A DNA stretch of 32,574 nt, from contig JALETB010000085.1 in the NCBI GenBank assembly GCA_022781715.1, forward strand, positions 1 through 32,574, read 5' to 3'. The DNA is from Clostridiales bacterium (GTDB lineage Bacteria; Bacillota; Clostridia; Christensenellales; Borkfalkiaceae). The position numbers were made by a program, and so were the translations under genes. Under the pieces are notes generated by a model, which was not told where the DNA came from, ran no database searches, and was given only the letters and a program-made list of their open reading frames with translations. How positions within the stretch are numbered: position 1 is the stretch's first letter; each line of letters begins with the position of its first letter. Below are positions 1-7,336 of the stretch, one piece after another.

Positions 1-93
1 TTGCTTTTCGATAACTTCACCTGTATCAACGAGGGCGAAATTCTCGGAAAGGTAAGCAAAGAAATTATAGCGCAGTTGCCGCATTGCAACTAA
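1..93 (+). CDS. C-terminal tail of an unknown protein (partial)
   Basis: Reading from base 1 gives 30 open codons ending at TAA 91-93; the peptide ends IIAQLPHCN. The start lies outside the window. I do not recognise the family. It sits upstream of a serine recombinase and probably belongs to the same mobile block, but 30 residues are too few to exclude a chance frame. Confidence 0.35.
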   Translation: MLFDNFTCINEGEILGKVSKEIIAQLPHCN

Positions 94-135
94 TTAGTCT
101 TTCGGATCGGGAAAGGTTAAACGAAAACGACTTTT

Positions 136-177
136 TCGTCAAGGGTAAAGTGCATTGCTTGGTGCAACCCTTGACGA
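136..177. repeat. Perfect 11-bp inverted repeat upstream of the recombinase
   Basis: The arm TCGTCAAGGGT (136-146) is the exact reverse complement of ACCCTTGACGA (167-177), with 20 bp between. No T-tract follows on either strand, so it does not look like a standard terminator. It lies about 100 bp before the recombinase start. A recombinase binding or attachment site, or a leader RNA hairpin, are possible roles; nothing in the sequence decides between them. Confidence 0.55.
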
Positions 178-280
178 TAAAAGCCGTAAGCCACGAATGA
201 AAACAATTTTAATTCGTTTCCGTTTTCTCCGTTCCCGTCGAAAGACAAATCTAAAAATAAAATTAAAGGAGTAACAAATT

Positions 281-1387
281 TTGAAAACTGCAGTTATTTA
301 CGCTCGTTATTCGAGCGACAGCCAAACGGAACAGTCCATAGAAGGACAACTCCGTGTATGCGAAGAATTCGCACAGAAAAACAATATTTTGATTCTCGGC
401 ACATATATCGACCGAGCAATGACAGGAACAAACGACAATCGTCCGGATTTTCGTAAAATGATAGCCGACAGCAGTAAACGAGAATGGGATTATGTTATTT
501 GTTATAAATTAGACCGATTCTCTCGTAACAAATACGAAACCACCATCCATAAAAAGACGTTGAAAGATAACGGAGTTAAAGTGCTTTCCGCAATGGAAAA
601 CATTCCCGATACACCCGAAGGTATTATCTTGGAAAGTTTACTCGAAGGCATGAACCAATATTACAGCGCGGAACTTGCTCAAAAAGTAAAGCGCGGTATG
701 TATGAAACCCGACGTAAAGGCTATTACCAAGGCGGAGGCTTACCTTACGGATACAAAATCGACGGAAGAAAAATCGTTATCGACGATGACGCGGCAGAAG
801 TTGTCCGTTATATGTATGACCAATATGCAAAAGGCGCATTTGTCAAAGATATAATTGAAGAATTAACTAATAGAGGCGTGTTACACAGAGGAAAGCCTTT
901 CGCAAAGAATACCGTTTACGGAATACTGAAAAACGAACGCTATTCCGGTATCTATCGCCACGGCGATGAAGTGATTGAAAATATGTTTCCGAGAATCGTA
1001 TCCGCAGATACATTCCAACTCGTAAGAGCGAAAGTTAAAAAGAACGAATTCGGCAAGAGGAGTATTAAAACCGTATACCTACTCCGCGGAAAAGTAAAAT
1101 GCGGTTATTGCGGTATGCCGATAAGTGCCGAAACAGGCACAACAAGGCAAGGCGTGGTAATTCATTACTACAAATGTCTCGGAAAGAAGAAATACGGCAA
1201 CGGTTGTGTTAAAACACAAATTCGCAAAGAGTTCCTCGAAGAATTCGTACTGAATTGTATCGTCGAAGAATTAAGCAAGCCTAAAATGATAAACTATATT
1301 GTAGCTAATCTTTTGAAAATTCAGGACGAAAAAATTACAAAATCAGACTTTAAACCTGCTTTTGAAAGAGAAAAGCAAAGTGGATAA
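281..1387 (+). CDS. Large serine recombinase, N-terminal part (frameshifted)
   Basis: Site-specific DNA recombinase of the large serine family that moves integrative elements. The resolvase-type catalytic domain spans about residues 1-145, with the motif YARYSS holding the likely nucleophile Ser11 and the conserved KLDRFSR near residue 79. A recombinase domain follows at about 155-250. A zinc-ribbon begins with CGYC near residue 275 and has two later cysteines. The TTG start at 281 is preceded by AAAGGAG at suitable spacing. The frame stops at 1387 after 368 residues, where homologues continue into a coiled coil. That missing part is encoded in another frame (1362-1784), so the gene is split by a +1-type frameshift. 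Codon use is more A-rich than in the cell-wall genes to the right, in line with acquired DNA. The family call is firm; whether the protein is active is doubtful. Confidence 0.85.
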   Translation: MKTAVIYARYSSDSQTEQSIEGQLRVCEEFAQKNNILILGTYIDRAMTGTNDNRPDFRKMIADSSKREWDYVICYKLDRFSRNKYETTIHKKTLKDNGVKVLSAMENIPDTPEGIILESLLEGMNQYYSAELAQKVKRGMYETRRKGYYQGGGLPYGYKIDGRKIVIDDDAAEVVRYMYDQYAKGAFVKDIIEELTNRGVLHRGKPFAKNTVYGILKNERYSGIYRHGDEVIENMFPRIVSADTFQLVRAKVKKNEFGKRSIKTVYLLRGKVKCGYCGMPISAETGTTRQGVVIHYYKCLGKKKYGNGCVKTQIRKEFLEEFVLNCIVEELSKPKMINYIVANLLKIQDEKITKSDFKPAFEREKQSG

Positions 1388-1784
1388 AGCATTGGATAAT
1401 ATAGCCAATGCGATTGAAAACGGCATAATTTCGAACACTACAAACAAACGACTTCACGACCTTGAAAAACAGCAAGAAATTCTCGAAAGAGAAATACTTA
1501 TCGAACGCAGTAAACTTTCGGTAAAAATCCCCGACAACGTGATGCGAACGTTTTATGTCGACGCATTAAAACAAGAGCCCCAAATGCTTGTTGAGATGCT
1601 CGTAAAAGAAGTCATTTTATACAACGATAAAGCAGAGATTATTTTTAATACTCCCACCAGAATGAACCTTGACGAAAGTCAGGGTTTTTCTTTATGCTCT
1701 TTTATAGGCAACATGCACTACAAAAAGCAAAATGTTCAGGTGTTACAAAATCTGAAAATGTTCGTCGAGATGTATATTCGGTAA
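1362..1784 (+). CDS. Large serine recombinase, C-terminal coiled-coil part (out-of-frame remainder)
   Basis: This frame continues the recombinase at 281-1387. It encodes a charged, helical segment (KALDNIANAIENGI, then LEKQQEILEREI) typical of the coiled coil that follows the zinc ribbon in large serine recombinases, and then the usual C-terminal region including VKEVILYNDKAEIIF. The nominal TTG at 1362 has no ribosome binding site and lies inside the upstream frame, so it is probably not an independent gene. Joining the frames near 1370-1385 would give a protein of roughly 500 residues, normal for the family. The cause could be loss of two A or gain of one base in the A-rich tract, an assembly error, or less likely programmed frameshifting. 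Confidence 0.7.
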   Translation: MKEKSKVDKALDNIANAIENGIISNTTNKRLHDLEKQQEILEREILIERSKLSVKIPDNVMRTFYVDALKQEPQMLVEMLVKEVILYNDKAEIIFNTPTRMNLDESQGFSLCSFIGNMHYKKQNVQVLQNLKMFVEMYIR

Positions 1785-1804
1785 CGAATACCGTCCGAAT
1801 TACT

Positions 1805-1994
1805 GCCTTTCGGTTTTACGTTGTAGCACAGTGAAAAGCGGAAGTCAACGGCAAAAAATTCTTGCTGTGGCTTTAAAATGCGACAGATACTAACGCAACA
1901 ATTTTTGTGCTGTTCGTTGACTTCCGTGTTGCAGACTACAAAACATAAAAAATTTTTATCCTTTCCCGGTGCTACCCCGTTTCTGCCGAAAGGC
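1805..1994. repeat. Nested inverted repeats between recombinase and sigma-like gene
   Basis: Two inverted repeats are nested in the 236-bp gap. The outer pair is GCCTTTCGG (1805-1813) with CCGAAAGGC (1986-1994). The inner pair is CGGAAGTCAACG (1839-1850) with CGTTGACTTCCG (1915-1926). Both are perfect. The right outer arm ends 26 bp before the next start codon and 8 bp before its ribosome binding site. This could be a structured 5' leader or recombinase binding sites. No other gene is seen in the gap. Confidence 0.5.
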
Positions 1995-2020
1995 GAAAAT
2001 GAATCGGAGGTGTCCAAGAA

Positions 2021-2641
2021 ATGAAAAGAAAAATCTTAGATTTCAGCATTATGAAAGAGGAAATCTCACAAAACAACGTGCTTGAAATGGCAGAACTTAT
2101 CGCATTTATGGAACTACGTTTCCAGATAGGCTACTTAGGAAGCCGTGCGCAGAAAATGTATGCCGACCTGTATGGCGATATTAAGCATAAGAACGAATTA
2201 GGTTATATGCTCAGCGATTCTTATGATTTAGTGCAAGAAGGTGCGTTGTATCTTTGCGATCATTACGGAAAACATCTGAACGACGTTATAGACTACAGCA
2301 AAAAAGGCAAACCGATTACCGTCGAGATTGCCTGTATCCGTAAAATGATGAAGTTGATAAACCGAAGAACAAGCGATTACTATCGTTCGGTCAGTCTTGA
2401 GGCCTTAACGCCCGTAAGCGAGCCGTCATACGAAATAAAAGAAGAAGTTTCACAGGACTATACTTTATACGAAAAAATCGTTTCAAGCCTAAATTTGACC
2501 GAAAATATGCGTGTTGCTTTGGAATGCCGCCAAAACGGCTTAAGTTATCCCGAAATAGGCAGAGTTTTATCTCGCGCGCAAGCTACGGTGTATGAATACT
2601 TTATCAAAATGCGCCGAAGATATATGGCAATCTACGGATAA
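2021..2641 (+). CDS. Sigma-70-region-4-like regulator of mobile-element type
   Basis: A 206-residue protein whose C-terminus (about residues 157-203) reads as a sigma region 4 helix-turn-helix: LTENMRVALECRQNGLSYPE is followed by a recognition-helix-like stretch around RAQATVYEYFIKMRRRY. The middle (about 65-135) resembles sigma region 2 as seen in short sigma-like proteins of clostridial conjugative elements. It should bind DNA or RNA polymerase and direct transcription of element genes. The ATG is preceded by GGAGGTG at good spacing. It follows the broken recombinase and lies next to the tRNA-Leu gene, so it is probably the last gene of the accessory block. The DNA-binding fold is fairly sure; the regulon is unknown. 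Confidence 0.65.
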   Translation: MKRKILDFSIMKEEISQNNVLEMAELIAFMELRFQIGYLGSRAQKMYADLYGDIKHKNELGYMLSDSYDLVQEGALYLCDHYGKHLNDVIDYSKKGKPITVEIACIRKMMKLINRRTSDYYRSVSLEALTPVSEPSYEIKEEVSQDYTLYEKIVSSLNLTENMRVALECRQNGLSYPEIGRVLSRAQATVYEYFIKMRRRYMAIYG

Positions 2642-2654
2642 TTATTTTACATAC

Positions 2655-2700
2655 AAAAAGCCCAACTTTTCCGTTACTTCTAACGGTTCAAGTTAGGCTT
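2655..2700 (-). terminator. Rho-independent terminator of tRNA-Leu
   Basis: On the minus strand AAGCCTAACTT (2690-2700) pairs with AAGTTGGGCTT (2658-2668), with an inner CCGTTA/TAACGG stem (2671-2686), and runs into a T-tract. It starts a few bases past the tRNA CCA end. On the plus strand no T-tract follows, so it serves the tRNA rather than the sigma-like gene. Confidence 0.75.
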
Positions 2701-2704
2701 ATCG

Positions 2705-2790
2705 TGGTGCGGTCGACAGGACTTGAACCTGCACGAGAAAGCCTCATAAGATCCTTAGTCTTATGCGTCTGCCAATTCCGCCACGACCGC
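2705..2790 (-). tRNA. tRNA-Leu, anticodon AAG
   Basis: Minus-strand cloverleaf of 86 nt including an encoded CCA (2705-2707). Acceptor stem is GCGGTCG/CGACCGC and the T-arm carries GGTTCAAGTCC. The long variable arm (GAG/CTC stem) marks a class II tRNA. The anticodon stem TAAGA/TCTTA encloses the loop CTAAGGA, which puts AAG at positions 34-36 and reads leucine codons CUU and CUC. A34 would need deamination to inosine for wide decoding. CTC and CTT are frequent leucine codons in the neighbouring genes. Confidence 0.95.
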
Positions 2791-2843
2791 ATAAATACCA
2801 ATCAAGCCGCAAAGCCTTGCAACTCAACCGATATTGCTCAGTT

Positions 2844-2872
2844 ATAATACTATTTTTTTTGAAACTTGTCAA
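2844..2872 (-). promoter_or_regulatory. Sigma-A promoter for tRNA-Leu
   Basis: On the minus strand TTGACA (2867-2872), a 17-bp spacer and TATTAT (2844-2849) form a near-consensus promoter. Transcription would start about 45 bp upstream of the mature tRNA 5' end at 2790. The rest of 2873-2975 is AT-rich with no gene. Confidence 0.8.
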
Positions 2873-2975
2873 ACGTTTTTAAGCGGTTTTTCAAAAAAAA
2901 TCACGAGATTTTTTTGTGGGTTTTCAAAAAGGATTTTTGCGGTGCATTATCATAATAATACGCGTTAAAATCCGC

Positions 2976-3650
2976 TTATTTTGTGCCGTAAATCGTCCTT
3001 TTCGCTTCTTTTAAGGAGTTTTCCGCCTCCGGTGACATCTGCCCGGAAATCTTCCTGTAATCGTGATGAAGGCAGAATTCGTCCACCGCGTTTTCGAGCG
3101 CGTCGAGTTTTTTTCTCATCGCGTTATACAGAACTTCAAGGTATTCGCTCTGCTTGTTTCCCGCTTCGGCGGAGCAGCGGATAAGTTCGGCGTAATGTTC
3201 GAGGCAAAACCCGTTTCCGTTTTCGATCCTTGCTTTAAAACCCGGGTCGTCTTTGTAAACGTGCGAAATGGTTTTATAGTACCTTTCCATGGTGTCGTCA
3301 AGATATTTGCACACGACGCAGGTTTTGTTTGCTTCGAGAATTTTCTCGGCTTGTTTTTTTGCGTTTTTCGGTAAGGGTTTGCAGATAAGTTTGTCCGTCT
3401 TTTTTTTGAGTCTGGTAGAAATCTGCAACGCCAAGCCGAGTTTCGAGGGGAGAGAGTAGAGTTTGTCGAAGTGTTCGGCGCAAAAACCGAGTTCGTTAAC
3501 TTCCTTTCTCGTCGAATCCTCCATAACTCCCTCGCCGAGATATTGTTCGGTCAGTCTTTTGTCGATAACGCTTCTTATTCTGCAAAGAGGGCAGATTTTT
3601 CCGTCGTCGAAATGTTCGTAAATCAGCATCGTGCCTATATGATAGCCCAT
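2976..3650 (-). CDS. DUF6062 family protein
   Basis: A 224-residue protein matching the DUF6062 pattern of Clostridia: an N-terminal MGYHIGTMLIYEHF, then paired cysteine motifs CPLC and GFCAEH, a second pair CVVC and GFCLEH, and the segment LGLALQISTRL. The two CxxC/CxxH pairs suggest internal duplication and possible metal binding, but no function is established. The ATG at 3650 is chosen over one at 3707 because AAGGAGG lies just upstream and the longer form would run into trmL. It is the last gene of the spoVT-to-trmL minus-strand series, 10 bp after trmL. Its 3' side has no clear GC-rich terminator. Confidence 0.8.
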   Translation of the reverse strand: MGYHIGTMLIYEHFDDGKICPLCRIRSVIDKRLTEQYLGEGVMEDSTRKEVNELGFCAEHFDKLYSLPSKLGLALQISTRLKKKTDKLICKPLPKNAKKQAEKILEANKTCVVCKYLDDTMERYYKTISHVYKDDPGFKARIENGNGFCLEHYAELIRCSAEAGNKQSEYLEVLYNAMRKKLDALENAVDEFCLHHDYRKISGQMSPEAENSLKEAKRTIYGTK

Positions 3651-3660
3651 AATTTCCTCC

Positions 3661-4155
3661 TTAGTCCGGTCTGCCGGTGAGATGCCCTTCAGGGTTAAGT
3701 CCGTCAAATCCCGTTTGTCTTAACGCCTCGTAGAGCGTGAGAGCGACCGAGTTCGAAAGATTAAGGCTTCTTAAATTCTGCCACATGGGTATTCTCAGCG
3801 TGTTTTCGTAATGTTCTTTTAAAAGAGGTTCCGGCAGGCCGTGAGATTCCTTGCCGAAAACAAGAAAATCTCCGTCATTGAATTTCACGTCGGAATAAAC
3901 CTTCGCGCCCTTGGTGGAGAGAAAGTAAAAATTTGCCGTTCCGGCGTATTTTTCGTATAATTCGTTGAAGTTTTCGTAATATCTTACGTCGAGATACTGC
4001 CAATAATCGAGCCCCGCACGTTTAAGCGTTCTGTCGGAAATTTCAAAACCGAGCGGCTTTACGAGGTGCAAAACGCTGTGCGTCGCCGCACAGGTGCGTG
4101 AGATGTTTCCGGTGTTCTGAGGTATTTCCGGTTCTACGAGTACTATGTTGAACAT
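3661..4155 (-). CDS. trmL: tRNA (cytidine/uridine-2'-O)-methyltransferase TrmL
   Basis: SPOUT-family enzyme that methylates the ribose 2'-OH at wobble position 34 of tRNA-Leu isoacceptors, using S-adenosylmethionine. At 164 residues it has the normal size of the single-domain TrmL/CspR subfamily. Three knot motifs are visible: PQNTGNISRTC near residue 15, FGKESHGLP near residue 100, and IPMWQNLRSLNLSNSVALTL near residue 122, the SAM-binding knot loop. The ATG at 4155 has AAAGGA upstream. It sits in a minus-strand series with dusB, so two tRNA-modifying enzymes share the operon. The fold is certain; TrmL rather than another short SPOUT enzyme is likely. Confidence 0.9.
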   Translation of the reverse strand: MFNIVLVEPEIPQNTGNISRTCAATHSVLHLVKPLGFEISDRTLKRAGLDYWQYLDVRYYENFNELYEKYAGTANFYFLSTKGAKVYSDVKFNDGDFLVFGKESHGLPEPLLKEHYENTLRIPMWQNLRSLNLSNSVALTLYEALRQTGFDGLNPEGHLTGRPD

Positions 4156-4207
4156 TTTTATCCTTTGTATTGCGGCTGAATGTGAAAAAACAGTTTCCGC
4201 GTTAAAA

Positions 4208-4849
4208 TTATTTGTTAAGTTTGATTCTTGTGGTTTTTATCGAAAAATCGTATATGGGAACGAGTTCGAAAATGTCGTCTTTCGGCTCGACGAGTTCGCC
4301 CTTGACGTTCGAGGCGAAGGCTTTGTCTTTGCATACGAGCAGAATAGGAAAACCGAGCAGGTAAGAATAAGCCCGCAGAAGAATGGTGTTTATTTCGCTC
4401 GATTCGCCTTTTCTGACGGCGATTACGGCTTCCGCGCCGCAAACCGCGAACGATTTGAAAAGTTCGAACCGCAACAGATCGTCGCCTATCGCAACGGCGA
4501 TTTTTCCGCAAGCCGTGTCGTAAAGTTTTCCGTGCGCGCCGGGCATATACGGGCTGTCGGAATACGCCACGGTCATGTCGCTTATTCCGAGCAGTTTGCC
4601 GCCGTCGAAAACGCCTGCCGAGTGTTTTATTATTCCGTAATTATCCGTATCGAATGCGGCAACGAGCGTTTTTGCAGATGTTTCGGAGTAGTCGGCGAGG
4701 TCTTTGAGTTTAGTCGTTTCGCCGCTTAATTCTTTGCTGTATTTAACTTTTTCCGCGCCGTTGAAACCCATCACGACGAGATTATAGTCCTGATTTCTGT
4801 AGGCTTTCCCGATTGTTCCCGAATTGAAATTTATAACTCTCGCTTTCAT
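4208..4849 (-). CDS. Nitrilase-fold protein without the catalytic residues
   Basis: A 213-residue protein that follows the carbon-nitrogen hydrolase (nitrilase) pattern in its second half. CGKIAVAIGDDLLRFELFK (about 114-132) lines up with the family motif G-K-I-G-V-x-I-C-Y-D-x-R-F-P-E, and GAEAVIAVR (138-146) with the strand after it. However, the nucleophile cysteine is Gly122. The usual FPE glutamate motif near residue 30 reads MGFNGAE, and no clear K-T-H-L lysine motif is seen. It is also shorter than the usual 260 or more residues. It is probably a non-catalytic relative; the role is unknown. GAGGG precedes the ATG. It lies between trmL and dusB, about 134 bp downstream of dusB, and that spacer shows no clear promoter or terminator. 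Confidence 0.6.
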   Translation of the reverse strand: MKARVINFNSGTIGKAYRNQDYNLVVMGFNGAEKVKYSKELSGETTKLKDLADYSETSAKTLVAAFDTDNYGIIKHSAGVFDGGKLLGISDMTVAYSDSPYMPGAHGKLYDTACGKIAVAIGDDLLRFELFKSFAVCGAEAVIAVRKGESSEINTILLRAYSYLLGFPILLVCKDKAFASNVKGELVEPKDDIFELVPIYDFSIKTTRIKLNK

Positions 4850-4983
4850 AATAACCCTCTTTTTCAGTTTATTCGACGAGGGAAGAAAGTGTTATTTTCG
4901 GCTGAGCGTAGTTTTGGTCGGGTATTTTTTGAGTATTGTTTCGGCAGAGAGTTGTTTTGCCGAGCGTTTTTCCGGATTTTGTT

Positions 4984-5949
4984 TCAAACGGAAGCGTCGG
5001 CTTGCCTTGCAGCGAAAAATTCCCGTACAGAAGATTTAATTTCGTCGGTAGACGTCATTTTCAGAGCGCGTTGTTTGAATTCCGTGGAGTTTTTTTCTCC
5101 TTTCAGGTAAAGGCATAATTGTTTTCTGAATGAAACCGCAACACGTTTGTCGTCATATTCCTGCAGGAGCATATCAATATGTCTGCATATGAGTTCCGCT
5201 TTGTCGGAAGAAAACGGGCGGTGAAGAATTTCGGAGAAAATCCAAGGTTTTTCAAGAGCGCCTCTCGCAATCATAACGCCGTCCGCGCCGGTTTTGTTTA
5301 AAAGTTCGTCGGCGTCGGCGGGGGTGAAAATACCGCCGTTGGCAATAACGGGAACGCTCACCGATTGTTTTACTTTGCTTATTATGTCAAAATTCACTTC
5401 GCCGGCATAAATGCGTTCGCGCGATCTGCCGTGCACGGTAATCATATCCGCGCCGCCTTGCTCGATCGCTTTGGCAAAGTCAACCGCAAGCGGGTTAGCG
5501 TCTTTAATCCCCGTCCTTATTTTGCAGGTGATCGCTTTTCCGCTCTTTTTACATTCCGAAACGATTTTTTCGGCGAGCGCGGGTTTTTCCATAAGCGCGC
5601 TTCCTTCGCCGTTGTTGAAGATTTTCGGCATAGGACAGCCGAAATTGATGTCCGCAACGTCAAAGGGGGCAAGTTGCTCGGATTCGAGCGCGCGACGCAT
5701 AATTTCGGGGTCGTTACCGAAAATCTGAACGCATTTTATCTTTTCGTCCGGCGAGCAGCGTAAAAGCGATTTCGTGTTTTCGTTGTCGAAAAGCAAGCCT
5801 TTGCAACTCACCATTTCCGTGAACGTAAGCCCTGCGCCGTAAGATATGCAGATCGAGCGCATTGCAAAATCCGAAAACCCGGCGAGCGGAGCAAAAAAAA
5901 CGTTGTTTTCGGTCGTGAATTCACCTATTTTAATATTTTTTGGCTTCAT
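4984..5949 (-). CDS. dusB: tRNA-dihydrouridine synthase, DusB type
   Basis: FMN-dependent enzyme that reduces uridines in the tRNA D-loop to dihydrouridine. The 321-residue protein has the TIM-barrel signatures: APLAGFSDFAMR (20-31) at the flavin site, INFGCPMPKI (101-110) with catalytic Cys105, CKIRTG, ITVHGR and VIANGGI for FMN phosphate binding. A short helical C-terminal domain holds the FRKQLCLYLKG stretch. The ATG at 5949 overlaps the 3' end of the mazG gene by 20 bp, so translation is probably coupled. The length is normal for DusB. Confidence 0.93.
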   Translation of the reverse strand: MKPKNIKIGEFTTENNVFFAPLAGFSDFAMRSICISYGAGLTFTEMVSCKGLLFDNENTKSLLRCSPDEKIKCVQIFGNDPEIMRRALESEQLAPFDVADINFGCPMPKIFNNGEGSALMEKPALAEKIVSECKKSGKAITCKIRTGIKDANPLAVDFAKAIEQGGADMITVHGRSRERIYAGEVNFDIISKVKQSVSVPVIANGGIFTPADADELLNKTGADGVMIARGALEKPWIFSEILHRPFSSDKAELICRHIDMLLQEYDDKRVAVSFRKQLCLYLKGEKNSTEFKQRALKMTSTDEIKSSVREFFAARQADASV

Positions 5950-7336
5950 TGTAATATTCGTCGAGTTCTTTTTCGGAAAGTTCCTTCATGTTTTTTCCGT
6001 CTTCCAAAACAAGTTCTTCGGTTTTCCTGAATCTTTTCAAAAATTTATCGGTGGCGGCGTTGAGTGCGAGTTCCGAATTTACGCCGAGCAGACGCACAAG
6101 GCTCACCACGGCGAACAACAGGTCGCCGCATTCTTCGTAAACTCCGGTTTCGCTACCTTTTTCAACTTCGGCGAACACCTCGCGGAATTCTTCCTTAACT
6201 TTATCGGCTACTTGCTCCACGGATGAGAAGTCCATATTGTATTTGCCCGATCTCGAGCCGACTTTGTGAGCGCGGAGCGCGGCGGGGAAACTCTTCGGAA
6301 CGGATTCAAGATATTCCGCTCCGCAGGTGAACCCCTTTTCTTTTTGCTTGTTTTTCTCCCAAACATCGAGAGCCTGGGAAGAGTCTTTCGCCGTGTCGCA
6401 GCCGAAAATATGCGTGTGTCTGGAAATGAGTTTGGAGCAGATCCCGCTCATAACGTCGTGCAGGGTGAAAGAATGACTTTCCTCGCCGAAACAAACGTAG
6501 AAAAACGCCTGCAAAAAGAAGTCGCCGAGTTCCTCGATTATCGCGTCGTCGTCTTTCTTTTCGATCGCGTCAAGCAGTTCGTAAGTTTCTTCGAGCGTGT
6601 TTTTTCTTATCGATTCCGGCGTCTGCGCTCTGTCCCACGGGCAGCCGTTTTCGGAGCGCAATATGCGCAGAATCTCGTGAAGATCGGAAAATCCGAACCT
6701 TTTCTTTTCGGCGAGCGGCAGGTCTTTTATGACGATCGCGGCGGTGTCGTCGAACTCGTTTCCATAGTCGGATTCGTAGAGCGATACTTTGCGAAAATCG
6801 CCGTTAAAGAACTTATAGCAGGGTATTTCGTCGCCGAAAGCGTCCGCGAGAACAAGTTTCACACGGCTTGCGATGAGTTCGGAATCCACGTCGTAAACGA
6901 CGAGCGGCAACGAAAGCTCCGCCGATTCGATATCGTATGCGGAAACCGCGCAGTACTTCCCGAAAACGCCGGACTTGTCGAGATAGATGTCTGCTTTTGA
7001 TATTCCGGGAATAATTTCGGCATCAGGTCGCTTTTTCAGAATTATCGAGCATGACACGTCGTCTTTAACGTCGCCGTCCACAAGGTAAACCACGTCGTGG
7101 TCTTTAGCGTATTTCAAAACGGCGTTCGCAAGGTTTTTTGCGAGCGTTCCGAAGTTTCTCGATCTGTTGTAAATTTCGTCGAGAGCGACGTAGTCGAATC
7201 CCAGTCCGCAAAGCCATTTTCCAACTTTGGTTTCAGCCGTCCGCAGAATAACTTTATCTGTTTTTTTCGCAAGTTCCAAGGCTCTGAGCGACAAGTCGCC
7301 CGGCTGTGCGCCCGCCCCCGCAAGATAAATCTTCAT
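5930..7336 (-). CDS. mazG: YabN: tetrapyrrole-methylase-like domain fused to MazG pyrophosphohydrolase
   Basis: A 468-residue two-domain protein. Residues 1-210 form a SAM-dependent tetrapyrrole-methylase-like fold starting MKIYLAGAGAQPGDLSLRAL. The rest is a duplicated MazG nucleoside-triphosphate pyrophosphohydrolase: GCPWDRAQTPESI then LEETYELLDAI and EELGDFFLQAFFY hold the metal-binding acidic residues, with a second repeat near KVKEEFREVFAEVE and EECGDLLFAVV. It should hydrolyse non-canonical or stress nucleotides to the monophosphate and pyrophosphate. The architecture equals Bacillus subtilis YabN, and the position after spoVT and a yabM-like gene is the same as in Bacillus. The first 83 bp overlap the 3' end of the flippase gene. 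The role of the methylase domain is not known. Confidence 0.92.
   Translation of the reverse strand: MKIYLAGAGAQPGDLSLRALELAKKTDKVILRTAETKVGKWLCGLGFDYVALDEIYNRSRNFGTLAKNLANAVLKYAKDHDVVYLVDGDVKDDVSCSIILKKRPDAEIIPGISKADIYLDKSGVFGKYCAVSAYDIESAELSLPLVVYDVDSELIASRVKLVLADAFGDEIPCYKFFNGDFRKVSLYESDYGNEFDDTAAIVIKDLPLAEKKRFGFSDLHEILRILRSENGCPWDRAQTPESIRKNTLEETYELLDAIEKKDDDAIIEELGDFFLQAFFYVCFGEESHSFTLHDVMSGICSKLISRHTHIFGCDTAKDSSQALDVWEKNKQKEKGFTCGAEYLESVPKSFPAALRAHKVGSRSGKYNMDFSSVEQVADKVKEEFREVFAEVEKGSETGVYEECGDLLFAVVSLVRLLGVNSELALNAATDKFLKRFRKTEELVLEDGKNMKELSEKELDEYYNEAKKY

Noticed and set aside
1736..2017. Minus-strand frame in the gap after the recombinase (93 codons)
   Set aside because: No ribosome binding site or family resemblance; the gap is better explained by nested inverted repeats.
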